NCBI GenBank assembly: GCA_001414345.1 | Contig: LLCB01000214.1 | Location: 1 to 64,000 of the forward strand | DNA: 64,000 bases | Direction: 5' to 3' | DNA from: Hymenoscyphus infarciens | Taxonomy: Eukaryota > Ascomycota > Leotiomycetes > Helotiales > Helotiaceae | In this document: one piece after another, positions 47,500 to 60,087 of the stretch | Numbering within the stretch: position 1 is the first letter of the stretch | How the letters are laid out: each line of letters begins with the position of its first letter | Position numbers and translations under genes: made by a program | The notes under the pieces: model-generated | What the model was told of the DNA's origin: nothing | Databases searched by the model: none | Seen by the model: only the letters and a program-made list of their open reading frames with translations

Positions 47500-50400
47500 T
47501 GTAAAAAAGGATATGCGTTTCTAAAGCTGCAACCCTGTTCAGAAAGAAGGCTTCGTCTCGGAAAGAGAAACAATGCGTGATTATTTGAAACTCAAAAAAG
47601 GCAAGTGACGTTATATAAAGAAATTCCAAGTCAAATCGACATTCGATTTTTTAGAGCAGTTCCTCATTACATCGCAACAGACTCACCCCCCCCCCCCTAA
47701 AACTTCCACACTCCTCTCTTTTTCTTGCATACCACCCTGGTCTTACACCCTTTCCCCTTTTCTCGAAATATTGATTCCGGGGTCCCACCATGTTCCCGCT
47801 TTCTAAGTCGTCGTCTATTGCGGGTGATATTTCCACTTTGAGATTCGCGCATGATTGAATCAGCATTTTTCAGCGTGCATAGGTGGATTAGTTTGTGATT
47901 CGAACTCAAAACTCATCATGGGTGTCACTTCAGAGATCACAATTTGCAAAAAAAAAAAAAAGGAAGCAACGTTAAACTGTGTATCCGGTTAATAGTAGAT
48001 GTGCCCCAAAAGAGAATCTTCAACCCTGGCAAGTTGTCCCATTTATATGAATTATTGATTTGGAATCACGCAATTGCTTCCCAGCTTCTGTAACTTGAGA
48101 CTACACAGAATCTTCTAGCTAATACTCAACCACTGAATGCTTCTAAACCGCAAGCCTTGTGGCCATTGATCCCACATTCTGAAAACCCAAATAACCCGAC
48201 TTCTAGCAGTAACTTCAAATAACGAGATTCCCGTTGAATGGAGCATATAAAGTACGTCTGACCACCTGTCTTCTGGCTAAGGAAATGTGTATGGCTAGTG
48301 TCTTGGGCGAGTGGCAACTTAATATGGTCATAATTGATCTCCTATTCCAAACCTCCCTACCTTGGGCAGGGGGGGAACTCCTGCTGTTCGTTATTTGCAG
48401 TTGGAGATGTTTGTGAAACAGCCCACGTACGTATCTTGGTCATTGCGCACTCGTCAAATTACTTTTAGCTGTTTTGTGTATCACGGAGGTTAGACCGGAT
48501 GAGTTTACTGAAAGAGTGAAACCCCCTAAATCGTACAGTGCATGAGAGGCACAATTGCACAATGTTCACCCAGAACTTGCTGATTCTGCCATACTGGTTG
48601 GTCATAGGATGCTTCTCCAGTTCAAAGAGTTACAATTGTGATGCCAAAGTTCAGATAGGAAGGTGTCATAAAAATTCTAGTTAGCTTGCAAAAATCAAGC
48701 CTCTAATGAAATATGAAGCCAGCCAAGCAGATCTCAGCCCTAAACAAGAAAGTTTCCCGGTTGAAAGTTCAAGGACCAGGATTTCAAGCAGTATTGAAAA
48801 TTCTTCAGCCTATAGCCGCCCATGCCCGTTTGTTTTTTGCTAGTGTGTTCATCCTTAAGGATGTAATCACTGAACGTCTGGGGGAGCTAGACATCTTAGA
48901 TACTCCGTGAGAGTTTGAACTTAGAGACTACAAAGTGGGGTGTAGAAAAGTTGGGATCAGCTGAAGGCGTAATTCTCGGTTTACAATCCCAGCCTTTTCA
49001 CTTTTCCCCTAAGCGAATCGAGATTTGATTTGACCGACAGTAATGGCCACGCTTCTTCTCGGGACGTCGGAGACTTCTGCAATGGTGTGTTATTACACAT
49101 TTCTAGAATTTTTTCGAAGAGAGACCTTGCAATCGTTAGATTAGATGAAAGCGAGAAGGTGGCGTAGATGCTTTGAAATAACTCTCAAGAATAGAGGGTG
49201 ATAACCCTTGGATACGAAAACCTCCTCCAGGCGTTGTACTTGAATTAGAAAGTATTCAAAAGCTGAAAGAAAACTCGACTGTTGACGGAACTGTACTTGG
49301 TATAGAGTTGTCTTTGTTTATGTGTATATTATAGTAAAAAGATCTCCACTCTCTGGTTTGCAAAAGTTTACCCAATAACTGCAACGCAAGGGATTGGATA
49401 ATAATAAGTCGAAATATATTTCTTACCAAGGGCATGCTATTCTTGACTCAACTATTAACGTACTGACAATTCTCCGAATCATACTAATATAAACAATTCT
49501 CCGCGGTATATACTAAGTGCTAGAACTTTTATACATTCTCACATAGTGGGTCACTCCTCCAGGGAAGCTTCCGCAAATCAATTACATGTATGAGATTCAA
49601 TGGAGGGTTTTAGGCGTTACCGTACCATCGTTGTTTTGAGGTAGTAACCTTCAGCAAGGTGGGGGTGTGAGCCGGAATAGGGGGGAGGTGGTGTGCATGG
49701 TGGTGGCAACCATAAACGGCACTGTCAATAACACTAATAACAATAGCGTGTCGAAACTCTCCTAAGATTATTTAACGGAGGGTATATCGGCTCCGATGTC
49801 GGGCCGCAATCAAGCTCTCCGCACCGAGACTTCCGAGCGCAATCAACTTCAAGTAGCTCGATATACTCTCCACGGTCGCATTTTGCAACACTATATGCTT
49901 TACCTGTATAGTACTTAAAGTACTCACCTTTCGTAGCTAGAAAGACATGTAGTATAAGAGAACTTACAAATTTTAACCACAGGTTGTAGTAAATGTGCAT
50001 TGAGCGCGTAGAGCGAAAGAAAGTAGGTAGCGCCTAAATGGAGTGGAATTAGATTTGTATGCCAGTTTAAGTCAGTTCAAGAAGCTTAATTGTCACCCAT
50101 TTTTGGTGTATCGTCTACCTATTGACCTCGCCATGGCAAGTGCAAAGCAGAAAAACAGTTCTTTCAAATCCCTCACCCCTTCTCAAGTAACTTATTCAAC
50201 GGAAATTCTCTTGGTATGAAATAGATCTTGTTCAGGAGGACGCTGAACAACAGCACGAGCTCTTACCAGATTTGGCTGCTGCTCTCTCCGAATCAAAATC
50301 AACAACATTCGAGGCTAGGTAAGCTGCGACTTCAACAAAGAGAAGAGTCATTGCTTTGTGTACATCCCCACTAGCAAGAGGGACCAGACTTGGTTGCACT

Positions 50401-50640
50401 TTCTGATCAAGATGAGCAACCAACGAGAGTCCAGACCAAAGCTTATTGAATAAAATAAGGTATGGGCGTTTGCATGAACAGGTTCGCGCCTTTCTTGGAT
50501 TGGAAACCAATTGGAACATCAGGCCGCAAAGAGCGACCACTTGCATGCAGACTCGACAAAGCCTCCCGCCAAAGGGATGCGAAGACTCAACACCTGTACG
50601 CGGTGCATCCTACGAACCTCTAGTAGTCCTATCTTGTCCC
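47500..50640. other. Long intergenic region, no supported gene
   Basis: Contains the oxidase promoter with a TATAT element near 47611-47618 (about 115 bp upstream of its ATG), a C10 run near 47687 and an A13 run near 47948. Two short minus-strand frames, 49734-50000 (88 aa, six cysteines near the end) and 50232-50546 (104 aa), have some protein-like features but no recognised family or sound gene structure. They may be relics. Confidence 0.45.
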
Positions 50641-50644
50641 TAGG

Positions 50645-51850
50645 ACTGTCTATAGAGCTAAGTTTAAGTTAAAAGGCGACGTGGTAATACCCCTTTTTTA
50701 TAACTATTAGAGTTTTAGGCCTTTTAACCTTCTATAAAGAAGAAGAAGCTATATTATATATAGTAATATACTAGATATTAGTAAAAAAGACCTATATAGC
50801 TTAATTACTTAATAGTAGTATCTGTAGACTACTAAAACGAACTAATCGAGAAAGCCTTTAAAGTCGATTTTATATATCTACTAATACTAGAAGACTTTTA
50901 CTCTAGATATACTATAAAATTATATATAACTCTAAGAAGGTAAGAGCTATATACTAACTTAAGATTAGAGGTAATACCTATAGTAGTTATTCTATATAGT
51001 TAGTATATACTATATTTAAGTTAAGAGAATTACTAGAAGGGGTAAAGGATCTCTAGTAATAGTAATAGAGTAATTAAAAGGGGCCTAGATAGCACGAATA
51101 AGAATATAGACATAGAAGGGTTTTTATAACTAGATAATAGATCCTCTACTATTTATATTAGTAGATATTCGAAGTATATTTAGTAGTACTTTAATAAAGT
51201 AGCGAAATACCTCTTAAGAGGTATAGGACTATAGAGTAGAGAACTGATTCTCTAGTAGTTATAGAGAACCGATTCTCTACTATTTATATTAGTAGATATT
51301 TAAAGTATATTTAGTAGCTCTTCGATAAAGTAGCGAAATACCTTTTAAGAGATATAGGACTATAGAGTAGAGGGAATAGAAGATAGAACTAGGAAACTTA
51401 GGTTAGGGATATATTAGAGAATAGTTCTATATAAGATAGTATACTAGAAGACGATTATTATTAGTCTTATATAGAGGAGAGCTAACTAAGCCCTTTTTAT
51501 AAGAGCTATTATAAAGTATTAAATTAGTTGTCTATAAGAATAACTAAAAACATTAAATTCGAATTAGAATAGAGGGAATAGAAGGAGATACTAAGCTATT
51601 ACTAGGATATAAAGCTAGGAGTATAGAGATATATATATATATAGTAGGCCTAGTACTAGGCACTTTAAGAAGTATATAAGCTACTTTTAGATAAAACCCT
51701 ATAAATAGTACGTCTATATAGCGCCGGCTTTAGGCAGCTAAAAAGACTATTTAAATATAAAAAAAAAAAAAAAAATAAAAAATAAAAAAAAAGCCTCCCG
51801 CTAAACTTAAAAGGCAAACAGTAGAAGTTCCGCCGCCCTTAAAAAAATCT
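50645..51850. repeat. Small AT-rich RIP-like block with an internal duplication
   Basis: About 1.2 kb of AT-rich DNA ending in an A-rich run near 51759-51792. A unit of about 110 bp at 51132-51245 recurs at 51274-51385 (both start CTCTACTATTTATATTAGTAG and end ATAGGACTATAGAGTAGAG), separated by a short inverted motif (CTGATTCTCTA / ccgattctcta). No element type could be assigned. Confidence 0.6.
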
Positions 51851-51919
51851 AGACTTCGAATTCGTACGTTTTAGGTACCCAACGCCCACGCTATGTATAC
51901 CATCTCCCTTCTATATATC

Positions 51920-54028
51920 CTAACATGCCAAACCTCCACTATCCCTCTGTCTTGGCTCACTGGCCGCCTCAAAAGTCCCATTCTCCAACCTCCTCACCCC
52001 CTGCACAGAAGCCGAATACGGTCCCACCCACGTTACATTATGCCCTCTCCCCCTCATACTATCCACAGTCTTATTATCAAAAGCCCATTCAAACACACTC
52101 GTAGCCGGGAAAAGCTGGTCGTGAATTCTCGGAGCCCCTAAAGATTCAGGGAGTGTGAAGTTGCGATCTAGAACGTGCATGATGGATTGTGCTGTGGCGG
52201 TGATGATGCGAGATCCGCCGGCTGCGCCGATGGTGAGGTATGGTGTCCCGTCTGGAAATTCGACGATGATGGGGGAGACGGAGGAGAGGGGACGCTTGTT
52301 GGGCCTGATGTAGTTTATGGGCGAGGGAACGAATCCGAATGCATTTGGGACACCTGGGATGGAGAAGTCGTTCATTTCGTTGTTCATAACCACTCCGGTT
52401 TCTGGAACTATTAGTTGAGACCCGAAGAGTAGGTTGACAGTTGAAGTGAGAGTGATGGAGAGACCCGTGTCATCTGTTGTCACAATATGCGAAGTACCGT
52501 GATTTTCTGGGAGGTAGTGGGTTTTCGCGGCGTAGTACGATGGGTTGTGAGTCTTGAAGTCGGAGATACGTTTACGGATGTCAGAAGCAGTCTTTGGTTT
52601 GAGCATTTGGGCTTCGAAATCATCCATGTAGCTGAAAAATGCTGGGTCTCCCAGTTCAGCGCGGGCAGCATAGGAAAATCGCATTGCTTCATCCAATCGA
52701 TGTGTATTCAGGTGGTAATCGTCTTCATCACCGAAGTCGTACCCCTCAATAATTTTGAGAATACTTAGGGCCACTGAACCACCACTGGGAGCGCCGCAGG
52801 AGTAGAGTTTGTATCCACGGTAAGTGATATTGATCGGATCCCGGATTGAGACTTGGTAGTTTTTCATATCTTCCAGGGTCATTGTTCCATTGGCAGCTTG
52901 TAGTGCTGCAACATTATATTTCGCTAAGTCTGTTAGCTGTGTTACAAAAAAGGGGAAGGGTTAGCGTACCAACATCCCCTTCATAAAACCCTTTAGATCC
53001 ATGTTTGGCAATAGTTTCTAGAGTATTGGCATATCGCTTTCTCGTTAAAATTTCGCCGACTCCAAGTCGCGTTCCTATGAGATGTGTATTAATTAAAAGA
53101 CCGATTGAACGAGAGCCAATAAACTCACCATTCGGTGCAAAATCAATAGCCCATTGAGGGTCCTCGGTAAGAAAGCTATTCCCGTGCCGTGATGCAGCAT
53201 CCATATACCTCACTAAATCTTCCGTAACTATTCTCAATCAGCTCTGGAATCTTCACTCATCCACTCCCATCGAATACTTGCCTGGGAACCCATATCTCGC
53301 GACATGCACCGCAGGATTACACACCGCTCTCCAAGGCAATTTCTACCCAACATTTAGCAAAGAAGATCGTTTTCAATAGAGGAAATCTACCCCATATTTA
53401 AGATGTAAATATTCCAATCCCCTCACATCACCCGGAACACCACTGGCGAGTCCTGTAAGGATACTCCCAATGGCATTCCCACGATACATATCCTCGAAAG
53501 CCGCAGCCGGAGCCGTTTCCCGGAAATCTAAAAATCACGCAATCAATTTGACGTCCATGACCAAAAGTTCCTCGGAAAAGATGAATTATGAATTCCATAC
53601 CAATAGACTCATAAACCCCATCCTCTCCTCTAACAAGCATAAAGCCACCCCCACCAATCCCACTATGCTGCACGCCAACAACGCCCACGCAAAGGGTCGT
53701 AGCAACCATAGCATCAGCTGCATTGCCCTAAGAACCCATCAGAAATCTGTCAAAAATGCGTCTGTCGCATAAACACTCACCCCTCTTTTCAGTATCGAAA
53801 TGCCAATCTCACTACACAAATGACTCTCACTCGAAACGGCACCCCGACTATCCGTTGAAGCCGTCGCCTTTACACCCCCCAGACAAGCACTCAACGCAGC
53901 ACATATCGCGAAAAGAGAGGCACTTCGCCTTGAGGGCCATGTTGGATCTATTTCCTCGTTAGTTCTCCCACTCACTCGCTCAACTTTTCAGAGCCCGAGG
54001 GAGCATACATACTCATGGCGAAAACCAT
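51920..54028 (-). CDS. Gamma-glutamyltranspeptidase
   Basis: Eight exons by frame (54013-54028, 53781-53947, 53601-53727, 53391-53527, 53282-53342, 53129-53227, 52970-53074, 51920-52929) give 573 aa. GGT cleaves the gamma-glutamyl bond of glutathione. Landmarks: GNAADAM, GIGGGGFMLV, DFRETAPAA, SGVPGDVRGLEYLH, and the autoprocessing/catalytic Thr in NHGTSHIVTTD (about T383). Downstream come LLFGSQLIVPETGVVMNNEMNDFS and GAAGGSRI, so both large and small subunits are present. The N-terminus has a hydrophobic segment (ASLFAICAALSACLGG) for secretory or vacuolar targeting. The intron after VARYGFP needs a GC donor (GCAAGT). The intron at 52930-52969 is only 40 bp and its borders are uncertain. The coding exon 1 is just 16 nt. 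Its 3' end nearly touches the AT-rich block. Confidence 0.87.
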
Positions 54029-55385
54029 CGATAACCTCAAAGTAAAGCTTATCAGCAAAAGAAAATGAGCGTGTGACTTCAACTCATAAGAGACCGCTAG
54101 CTTCCAGCGAGTTTTGGAGATGAGGAGTTCCTCGAAGACGCAATCCTCACAACATCAGTCGCAATGCATACCCAGTGATTCACCGCCAACCTACCGGCGG
54201 GTGACGAGGAAACAGTGAGCATGCCCATGACTTTTTTGTCCTGGGATTATGACTAATTAGCGCGATTAGATAAGGAGAACAAAGAGCTTTGGGGGAGGTG
54301 GAGGTTGGGTTGAGAAATTATTATTTGACACAATATCAGATAGAGCTGCGGATATATTTAATTGCTCGCGAAAAAAGTCGTTAGTCGTACACTCGAGCAA
54401 GTAACTTGGAGTTACCCAAAGTTACTCAGTGTCGGGTAACGTCGGGTCGAGTCTCGGATGTCGGACCGAGAAACGGGTGAGAAACGGTCTCTACGTGTAC
54501 GAAAAACACGAAAAAGGATGCACCTAAACCTTAGAAACTAAATTTCTACATACAACCACAACCACTGCATTAAATTCTCTTACATTCCGTGGACTTTTCA
54601 ATAGCAATCTTAGGAATCATTGCAAATTTCTGTTATATTTCTACGACTTAACCTGACCTCGTAGTGTAGGTAGCTTTTAGTAAGGTCTACTATAGGCGTC
54701 TTTTTTCCTACACGTAGAGACGGTGTATTCCGTCAAGTCCTAGGCGCAACGAACTCATTGTCCCAGTCCTCAGACAATAGTTAAATGCGGGGTAGTCAAG
54801 GCTTATCTGAAAACCTATTGATTAATCCTAAGAGGGCTGGGAGATTCAAAAGCCGCAGCCTCCAATTGTCCAACTCCTATCGAGGAAGCTGTTCTCCTCT
54901 GGATAAGCTGCTCTTTTGCAAGTGAGCTACTACTAAGACACTAAAATAGAGCCGCCAGATACTACGTACACGGCTGCTCACGTGCAACCCATCTACCTAG
55001 CTTTAACTCTCTCAGAGTTACATTGCTCACTATCTTACATTCTCTCAACCTTGGAAACTTAATATCCCTTCCACAGTCGCAGTGTACCTTTTGGGAAAGT
55101 CTAGGACTTCAATCCCTCAATTACAACAACAATGTAGTAAAGATTTATGAAAAAGAAGAGGAGTCGAGACAGAATCATTCTAATCTTCAAACCAAGTTTT
55201 TTAGATAGGTGTGGCGTTCCACTTCGAAAAAGTACATTACGATCCAGGATACACTTGGAGCTCCAAACAGCTTATGGTGGGAGCAAGATATATTTATCAC
55301 TTTCCTCACTTCTTTAAAACTCTCTATGTCAGTATGTACATCTCAGCCATGAATAGTAGAAATCATCTATCTACAAATAAACTAT
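54029..55385. other. Intergenic region between the GGT promoter and the ALG11 3' end
   Basis: About 1.36 kb. A GC-richer patch near 54400-54500 has short direct repeats of GTCGGGT(AAC/CGA). No gene or RNA recognised. The GGT promoter lies at its left end. Confidence 0.45.
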
Positions 55386-57251
55386 TCAGCGGCCATGTTT
55401 CTCCAAACGTAAAACAACCAACTGCTCCATATTCGGGATCCACCCCTTAACAAACTCTTCCTCCGTGAATCTCTTCGCCGACTGGCGTGCCCTCTTTCTC
55501 ATAGCCAATTTATCTGGCAAGGCGAGGGCTTGCTCAAATCCATTTGCAAATTCAGTAGATGTCGTTGCATGGAAGCCTATTTTGACAGTAAGTATGATTT
55601 GAGAAGACACCCAGCTAGTGCATTCAGAATGTGGAAGGAGGACAGCTTACCAGTTGGCTTCCCATCGATCTCAGTGACAATATCAAGTTTTGGACCACCA
55701 CTGTTATGTACAACACATATGAGTCCTGCAGCTTGATATTCGACAACGCCGATGCCAAAATGTTCATTCCACATTCCGTTCACACCAATACTAGAAATCC
55801 GCAGCCAATCCTCGAGCCCACCTGGCCCTTTGAAGGGAACATCTAGGTGGAATTCCACACTTTCTTTGATTTGAAGTTCATTTGCTAATAGTCGTAGTTC
55901 GTATACTCGTTTCGAGTCAGCATCGTCTCGGACACTACCAACAAGGACAAGTTTAGCGCCCTCGGTTGCTGGTGTCTTCGTAGCCATAAATTCGGCAAAA
56001 GCAGCTAATATTAGTTTGTGGTTCTTTTCCGGTCGGAATTGACCAACATATAGGAGAACCTTTTGGCGCTCCTTCTCACTCTCGGGTGTAATTTGGATGT
56101 TCTTCTCTATCGAAGCAACATTGACTGGTGGAAGTAATCGCGTCGCAGCAGGCTTGCTGAGCGAATTCCGTCTCGGACCCCATAGAGTGGTAATATGCGC
56201 TTGCGTCCATGTTGAGTTCGTCATAACCACGTCGATCGAGGCACCAACTAAGGAGTATGTCCATGCAAATCCTTTCCAGTACAGTTTCTTTCCTCTGCCC
56301 CACCAACCAGCACCCTTTCCAGCATTCACTCCAAAGTTGCCAGTGGGAGAACCAGCGTCCAGCGAACCTAACATATCCGATGAGATGATGGGGTAGTGAA
56401 CATATGCTCCCGTTGGTACGTCTTTGAACAGGAATTTGCAAAACCAAAGCGCGAATGCATAACCCATTGTATCCACGAAGATGTCGGGTGGGAGGAGCGA
56501 AAAGGCATCCCATGCCAGCACAAGAGACCCCAAAGATTGACCTCCAAGTGTAGCGACTGGCCATGATGAGGGGAGTACCCAATCGCGGGTTGTGAGGTAG
56601 AGGAAGGTGATGGTGGGGGAATAGAGATGGATGTCGAAGCTAGTCTGCACTTATGTTAGAGACACGAGGTAGATGGTGACTATGCAAAGAAATGATGGCA
56701 TACCTTGACTCTGTCTATGATTTCTTCCTTGGCCACCTCATGATCCCCAGTATATACAATGCACTTGGCCTTTGGCCACCGCTGTTGAGTTGCTCGTATG
56801 GCAGCCCAAAGAACTCGCTCACCCCCACCACCAGCATTACTGAATAGAAGTTAGCCAGGAATTGGATGCTGAAATTTGCAAACGGCAGTAGTCCCAATAC
56901 ACACCAGAAAGGGTGAAAGAAACCAACGATTCCGTCCCAATCTCGGTCTGCTGGTTCTGCGCCTTTCGTTGCGCCGGAGGGGTCGGTTTCGACATGATGC
57001 CACTCGTCGCTATCTCGTTTCCCTTTGCCCTTGGTCGTATATTCTTTTTCCTCACTCTCCATCAACTCCAGTATTTGGGCTCTCCGTCCAGCGGTCTTTT
57101 GCTTTAAATAATAGCTTAGTGCCCGGCCCACGAGGGCGGGACCAAGAAGGTAAAGTAAGGCGAGTATGGACAGCATCGTCGCAACGGATTTTGGGTTCAA
57201 CCCAAACCTCGCATTTTGATTGCAACCGGACGGCGAACAGAAGTCGGCCAT
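55386..57251 (-). CDS. ALG11: GDP-Man:Man3GlcNAc2-PP-dolichol alpha-1,2-mannosyltransferase
   Basis: Four exons (56905-57251, 56704-56839, 55651-56644, 55386-55576) give 555 aa. Alg11 adds the fourth and fifth mannoses to the dolichol-linked N-glycan precursor on the cytosolic face of the ER. An N-terminal membrane anchor is visible (TMLSILALLYLLGPALVG). Signature blocks: HPFCNAGGGGERVLW across intron 1, DIFVDTMGYAF, YVHYPIISSDML, YVGQFRPEKNH and the GT4 donor-site motif NEHFGIGVVEYQAAGLI. All introns have GT-AG signals and keep frame. It is divergent from COX18 with 320 bp between starts. Length is within the fungal range. Confidence 0.93.
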
Positions 57252-57571
57252 CGTTCTAAATATAAAAAAATGAAGTGGGTGGAAGGATTAATTCGCACAA
57301 GATTGTTGGAAGGCGCGACTGTGTCCCTTGATGTCATTTTTGGGGGAGCTTGAGCTTGAGCTTCTGCGGTGAGACGCGCCGACAAGATTCCGAAGCTCTA
57401 CAAGTACTCAGTTCAGTACTCTGCTGGCATTGGAATAAATCGACCTTCGACCATCCATGAAGACCCTGCGATTACGGACTGTACGGACTGGGTCATCTTG
57501 CAGATGAACCAGTAGTAGCTTTTAAGCACCCAAAATCCATCTCCCTTCAATCGCATTGCCAAACGTCGACG
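57252..57571. promoter_or_regulatory. Bidirectional promoter between ALG11 and COX18
   Basis: A 320-bp gap between divergent start codons holds both promoters. A stuttered 6-bp GAGCTT repeat lies near 57345-57365. No TATA box is evident. Confidence 0.5.
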
Positions 57572-58549
57572 ATGTCGATTTCGGCCCTCTCGAGGGCTTC
57601 TCTTCGACCCAAGTCCAAACTATCGAATGCCTTCCTCCAGCTGCCTCCGAGCTACCGCGCATTCCATGCCTCCCCCCGACCGAGGTTTCTCGAGACGATA
57701 ATTGCGCCTACGTATAGCCTATTCGAAGGAGTCCACTCATTGACTGGGCTTCAATGGGCGTATACCATTCCCCTCACGGCCCTCGTCATCCGAACCTTTT
57801 TCACCCTCCCTATCTCAATATATACTCGTCGAGTACAGCAAAAACAGGCGGCGCTATTACCAGTCATCAACGCCTGGACAAACACATTGTCAAAGGAGGC
57901 AATGCAGCAGTCGGGACATCTAGGACCAGTCGCAGCACAAACAGCCGTCTTAAAAAAGCTGCGAAAGAAGAGGAAGGAGATCTTGCAGCGGGGGGGTGTC
58001 TCGAATTGGAAGAATTTCTTGCCCTTTCTACATCTCCCAATTCTGTTGACTGCGATTGAGACTCTTCGTATGATGTCCGGGGCAGATGTTGGCTTACTGG
58101 GTCACTTAGCTTCAGGCTTCGGCAGCGCCTACTCGGTCCCATTCATATCGCCAACAAGTTCCTTGACGGCATGGTTTGAGCCATCTTTGGCAAATGAAGG
58201 AATGCTGTGGTTCAAAGACCTTACGGTGGCAGATCCCGAGGGAAGACTATCTTACATACTGTCTGGGGCCTTGCTCATAAATATTTGGGATTTTGGAAAG
58301 AAAGCTGCTAGGGAACCTTCTGTTTGGCAGAAGAGGTTGCAGAGAGCCTTGATCGCCATGGCATGCGTCGCTGGACCAGCACTATCACCACTCCCAAGTG
58401 GCATATTGGTTTACTGGATATCATCTGTTACGTTCGCGTTTGTCCAATCAAGTGTGCTTGCCAGAGTAATGGTACTCAAGATCATTTCTGCTTGCAAACC
58501 CAAAAAGTTCGAGGGTATTGGAAGCTCGATGAAAAATCGGTTAAAATAA
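57572..58549 (+). CDS. COX18: Mitochondrial inner-membrane insertase of the Oxa1/YidC family, COX18-like
   Basis: A single exon of 325 aa. The N-terminus is rich in Arg/Ser/Ala with an RAFHAS stretch, fitting a mitochondrial presequence. Membrane segments are visible at about residues 62-82 (WAYTIPLTALVIRTFFTLPI), 150-168, 226-242 and 262-300. The region IPLTALVIRTFFTLPISIYTRRVQQKQ is the Oxa1-family start, and the last helix pair PLPSGILVYWISS matches its end. Short length and divergence favour Cox18, which exports the Cox2 C-tail during complex IV assembly, over Oxa1 itself. Start chosen at the first ATG, followed by a presequence. Oxa1-type alternatives cannot be fully excluded. Confidence 0.85.
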   Translation: MSISALSRASLRPKSKLSNAFLQLPPSYRAFHASPRPRFLETIIAPTYSLFEGVHSLTGLQWAYTIPLTALVIRTFFTLPISIYTRRVQQKQAALLPVINAWTNTLSKEAMQQSGHLGPVAAQTAVLKKLRKKRKEILQRGGVSNWKNFLPFLHLPILLTAIETLRMMSGADVGLLGHLASGFGSAYSVPFISPTSSLTAWFEPSLANEGMLWFKDLTVADPEGRLSYILSGALLINIWDFGKKAAREPSVWQKRLQRALIAMACVAGPALSPLPSGILVYWISSVTFAFVQSSVLARVMVLKIISACKPKKFEGIGSSMKNRLK

Positions 58550-60085
58550 GGAGCATTTAGAGCTGTACGATATTGTCACAAAATAAGCTTTCTGAACCTT
58601 TAAGTTTGTTTTAACTGTACAAAAATTATTTCATTCGTCTTCATGCATGTGCTGATGCTTTTCGAATCGTCTTGTCTTTTCTTCTTCCCTTCAAGACCAC
58701 ACATTCGCTCTCTATTCCAAGTAATGATTCTCAGTTGTCCCAAAATATCTATGTTATCATACGAAGTCCCAGGGGCAGTTCATAATGGCTCTCAATTTGT
58801 CCCGTCGTACTTGTATGTCACTACTGAGCTCTGCGACGGTTGCCATCCAAGAACTCGTAATATTCTGTCTTATTTTGGATATATAATTATTCCACCCCAC
58901 TCTCTCTAGCAGTTCCTTCAGCTTCAATTTCAATTCAATGCTTTTGTTTTCTTCAGCGGTACAAACTGCATTTTTTCATTTCTTCTCTAGGCAGCTGTGA
59001 AAATGCGGTGCGTCGACTTCGGCGACGGCTGCTGCTAGTCCTGCCGGGAATTCAGCTAAGGGGAGCAGGGTGGGTCTTACTGGGGCTTGGTGTCGTTGTT
59101 TTGCTGTAAATATTTGGGGTTTTATGAGGAGTTGGGCGTTGGTTCATGGTGAGGGGGTGATTATGCAGATACCAATACCGTTGTAAATAATGTCGGCGCC
59201 GAATAATGTAATATACAATTCAAGCACGAGTAAAGCCATGGAGTTTTAATGCTGGCGAATTTAATTTTTTTTCATTCCACTAGTGGTGGTAAAAAGTAAT
59301 CTATCTTCAAGACCCAGACGCACGGCTTCCAACGCACACATTATGTCCACCAAACTAACTAGAACAGGAAAAAGCACCAGAGAGAACGTATTCAGTGTCG
59401 TGGTAGTAAGTCAAACTCCCCAGATGGCTTGAAGTCATTACAAACAATGCCAGCTAATGTAACAAGAATTCTAAAGCCTCTAAGCGTTGTCTAAAGTACT
59501 TTATTCTTCTTAACTTTCTAAACAATATAACTACATCTTCTTTTCTCAAATTCGTTTTAAAGTTTAAGAAGTTTTGAAAATTAAAGGTTAAGCGAGATTT
59601 ATGTTTCCGTGTCTTCTTCTAGCGAACCTTTCTTTATTCGCGCCTCTCTCTTTTGCCTTACAGTCGTGTATCTTTTACTGAGTTCAAGTATAAGCTTTTT
59701 TAAATCTCGCGTAAGGTAAGTACCAATCCTAGATTAGTTTATATCTTAGACGTCGAAGAGATAAGAAGGTCTTTTTTACTAATCTCCAAGCTCAATATGT
59801 TTCCCGAACGTTAGTTTCCATCTGAAATCCTTTCTTTCGATTGTTGAAAGAACTGTAAATGTCTGACTCGTCAATCACCGAGGAACTGGACACGCTCCTT
59901 CTAATAGATCGCGGCACGCTGTCTTAGATCAGCACTTTGAATCAAAGGTGTGCACTCATCGTCTATTAGCAGCGGGTTTGAGAATAGCATGGCAAAGTGC
60001 CAAAGTCCGCATGGATAGCACTAGTACACATGATTGCATTGGTGAGAGTTGCTGTCGAAAGGTACGATAAAGCTCATAGTCAGTG
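58550..60085. other. Intergenic region downstream of COX18
   Basis: About 1.5 kb, moderately AT-rich, with no supported gene. CT-rich stretches lie near 58680 and 58980. The 88-codon frame at 58643-58909 shows no family features. Confidence 0.45.
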
Positions 60086-60087
60086 TA

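Noticed and set aside
49734..50000. Small cysteine-containing secreted protein (effector-like)
   Set aside because: The putative leader is interrupted by splice-like signals too close together, alternative frames look equally plausible, and no family was recognised.
50232..50546. Hypothetical 104-aa protein on the minus strand
   Set aside because: Helix-like composition only; no motif, no convincing splice partners, and next to a RIP block. May be a fragment of a lost gene.
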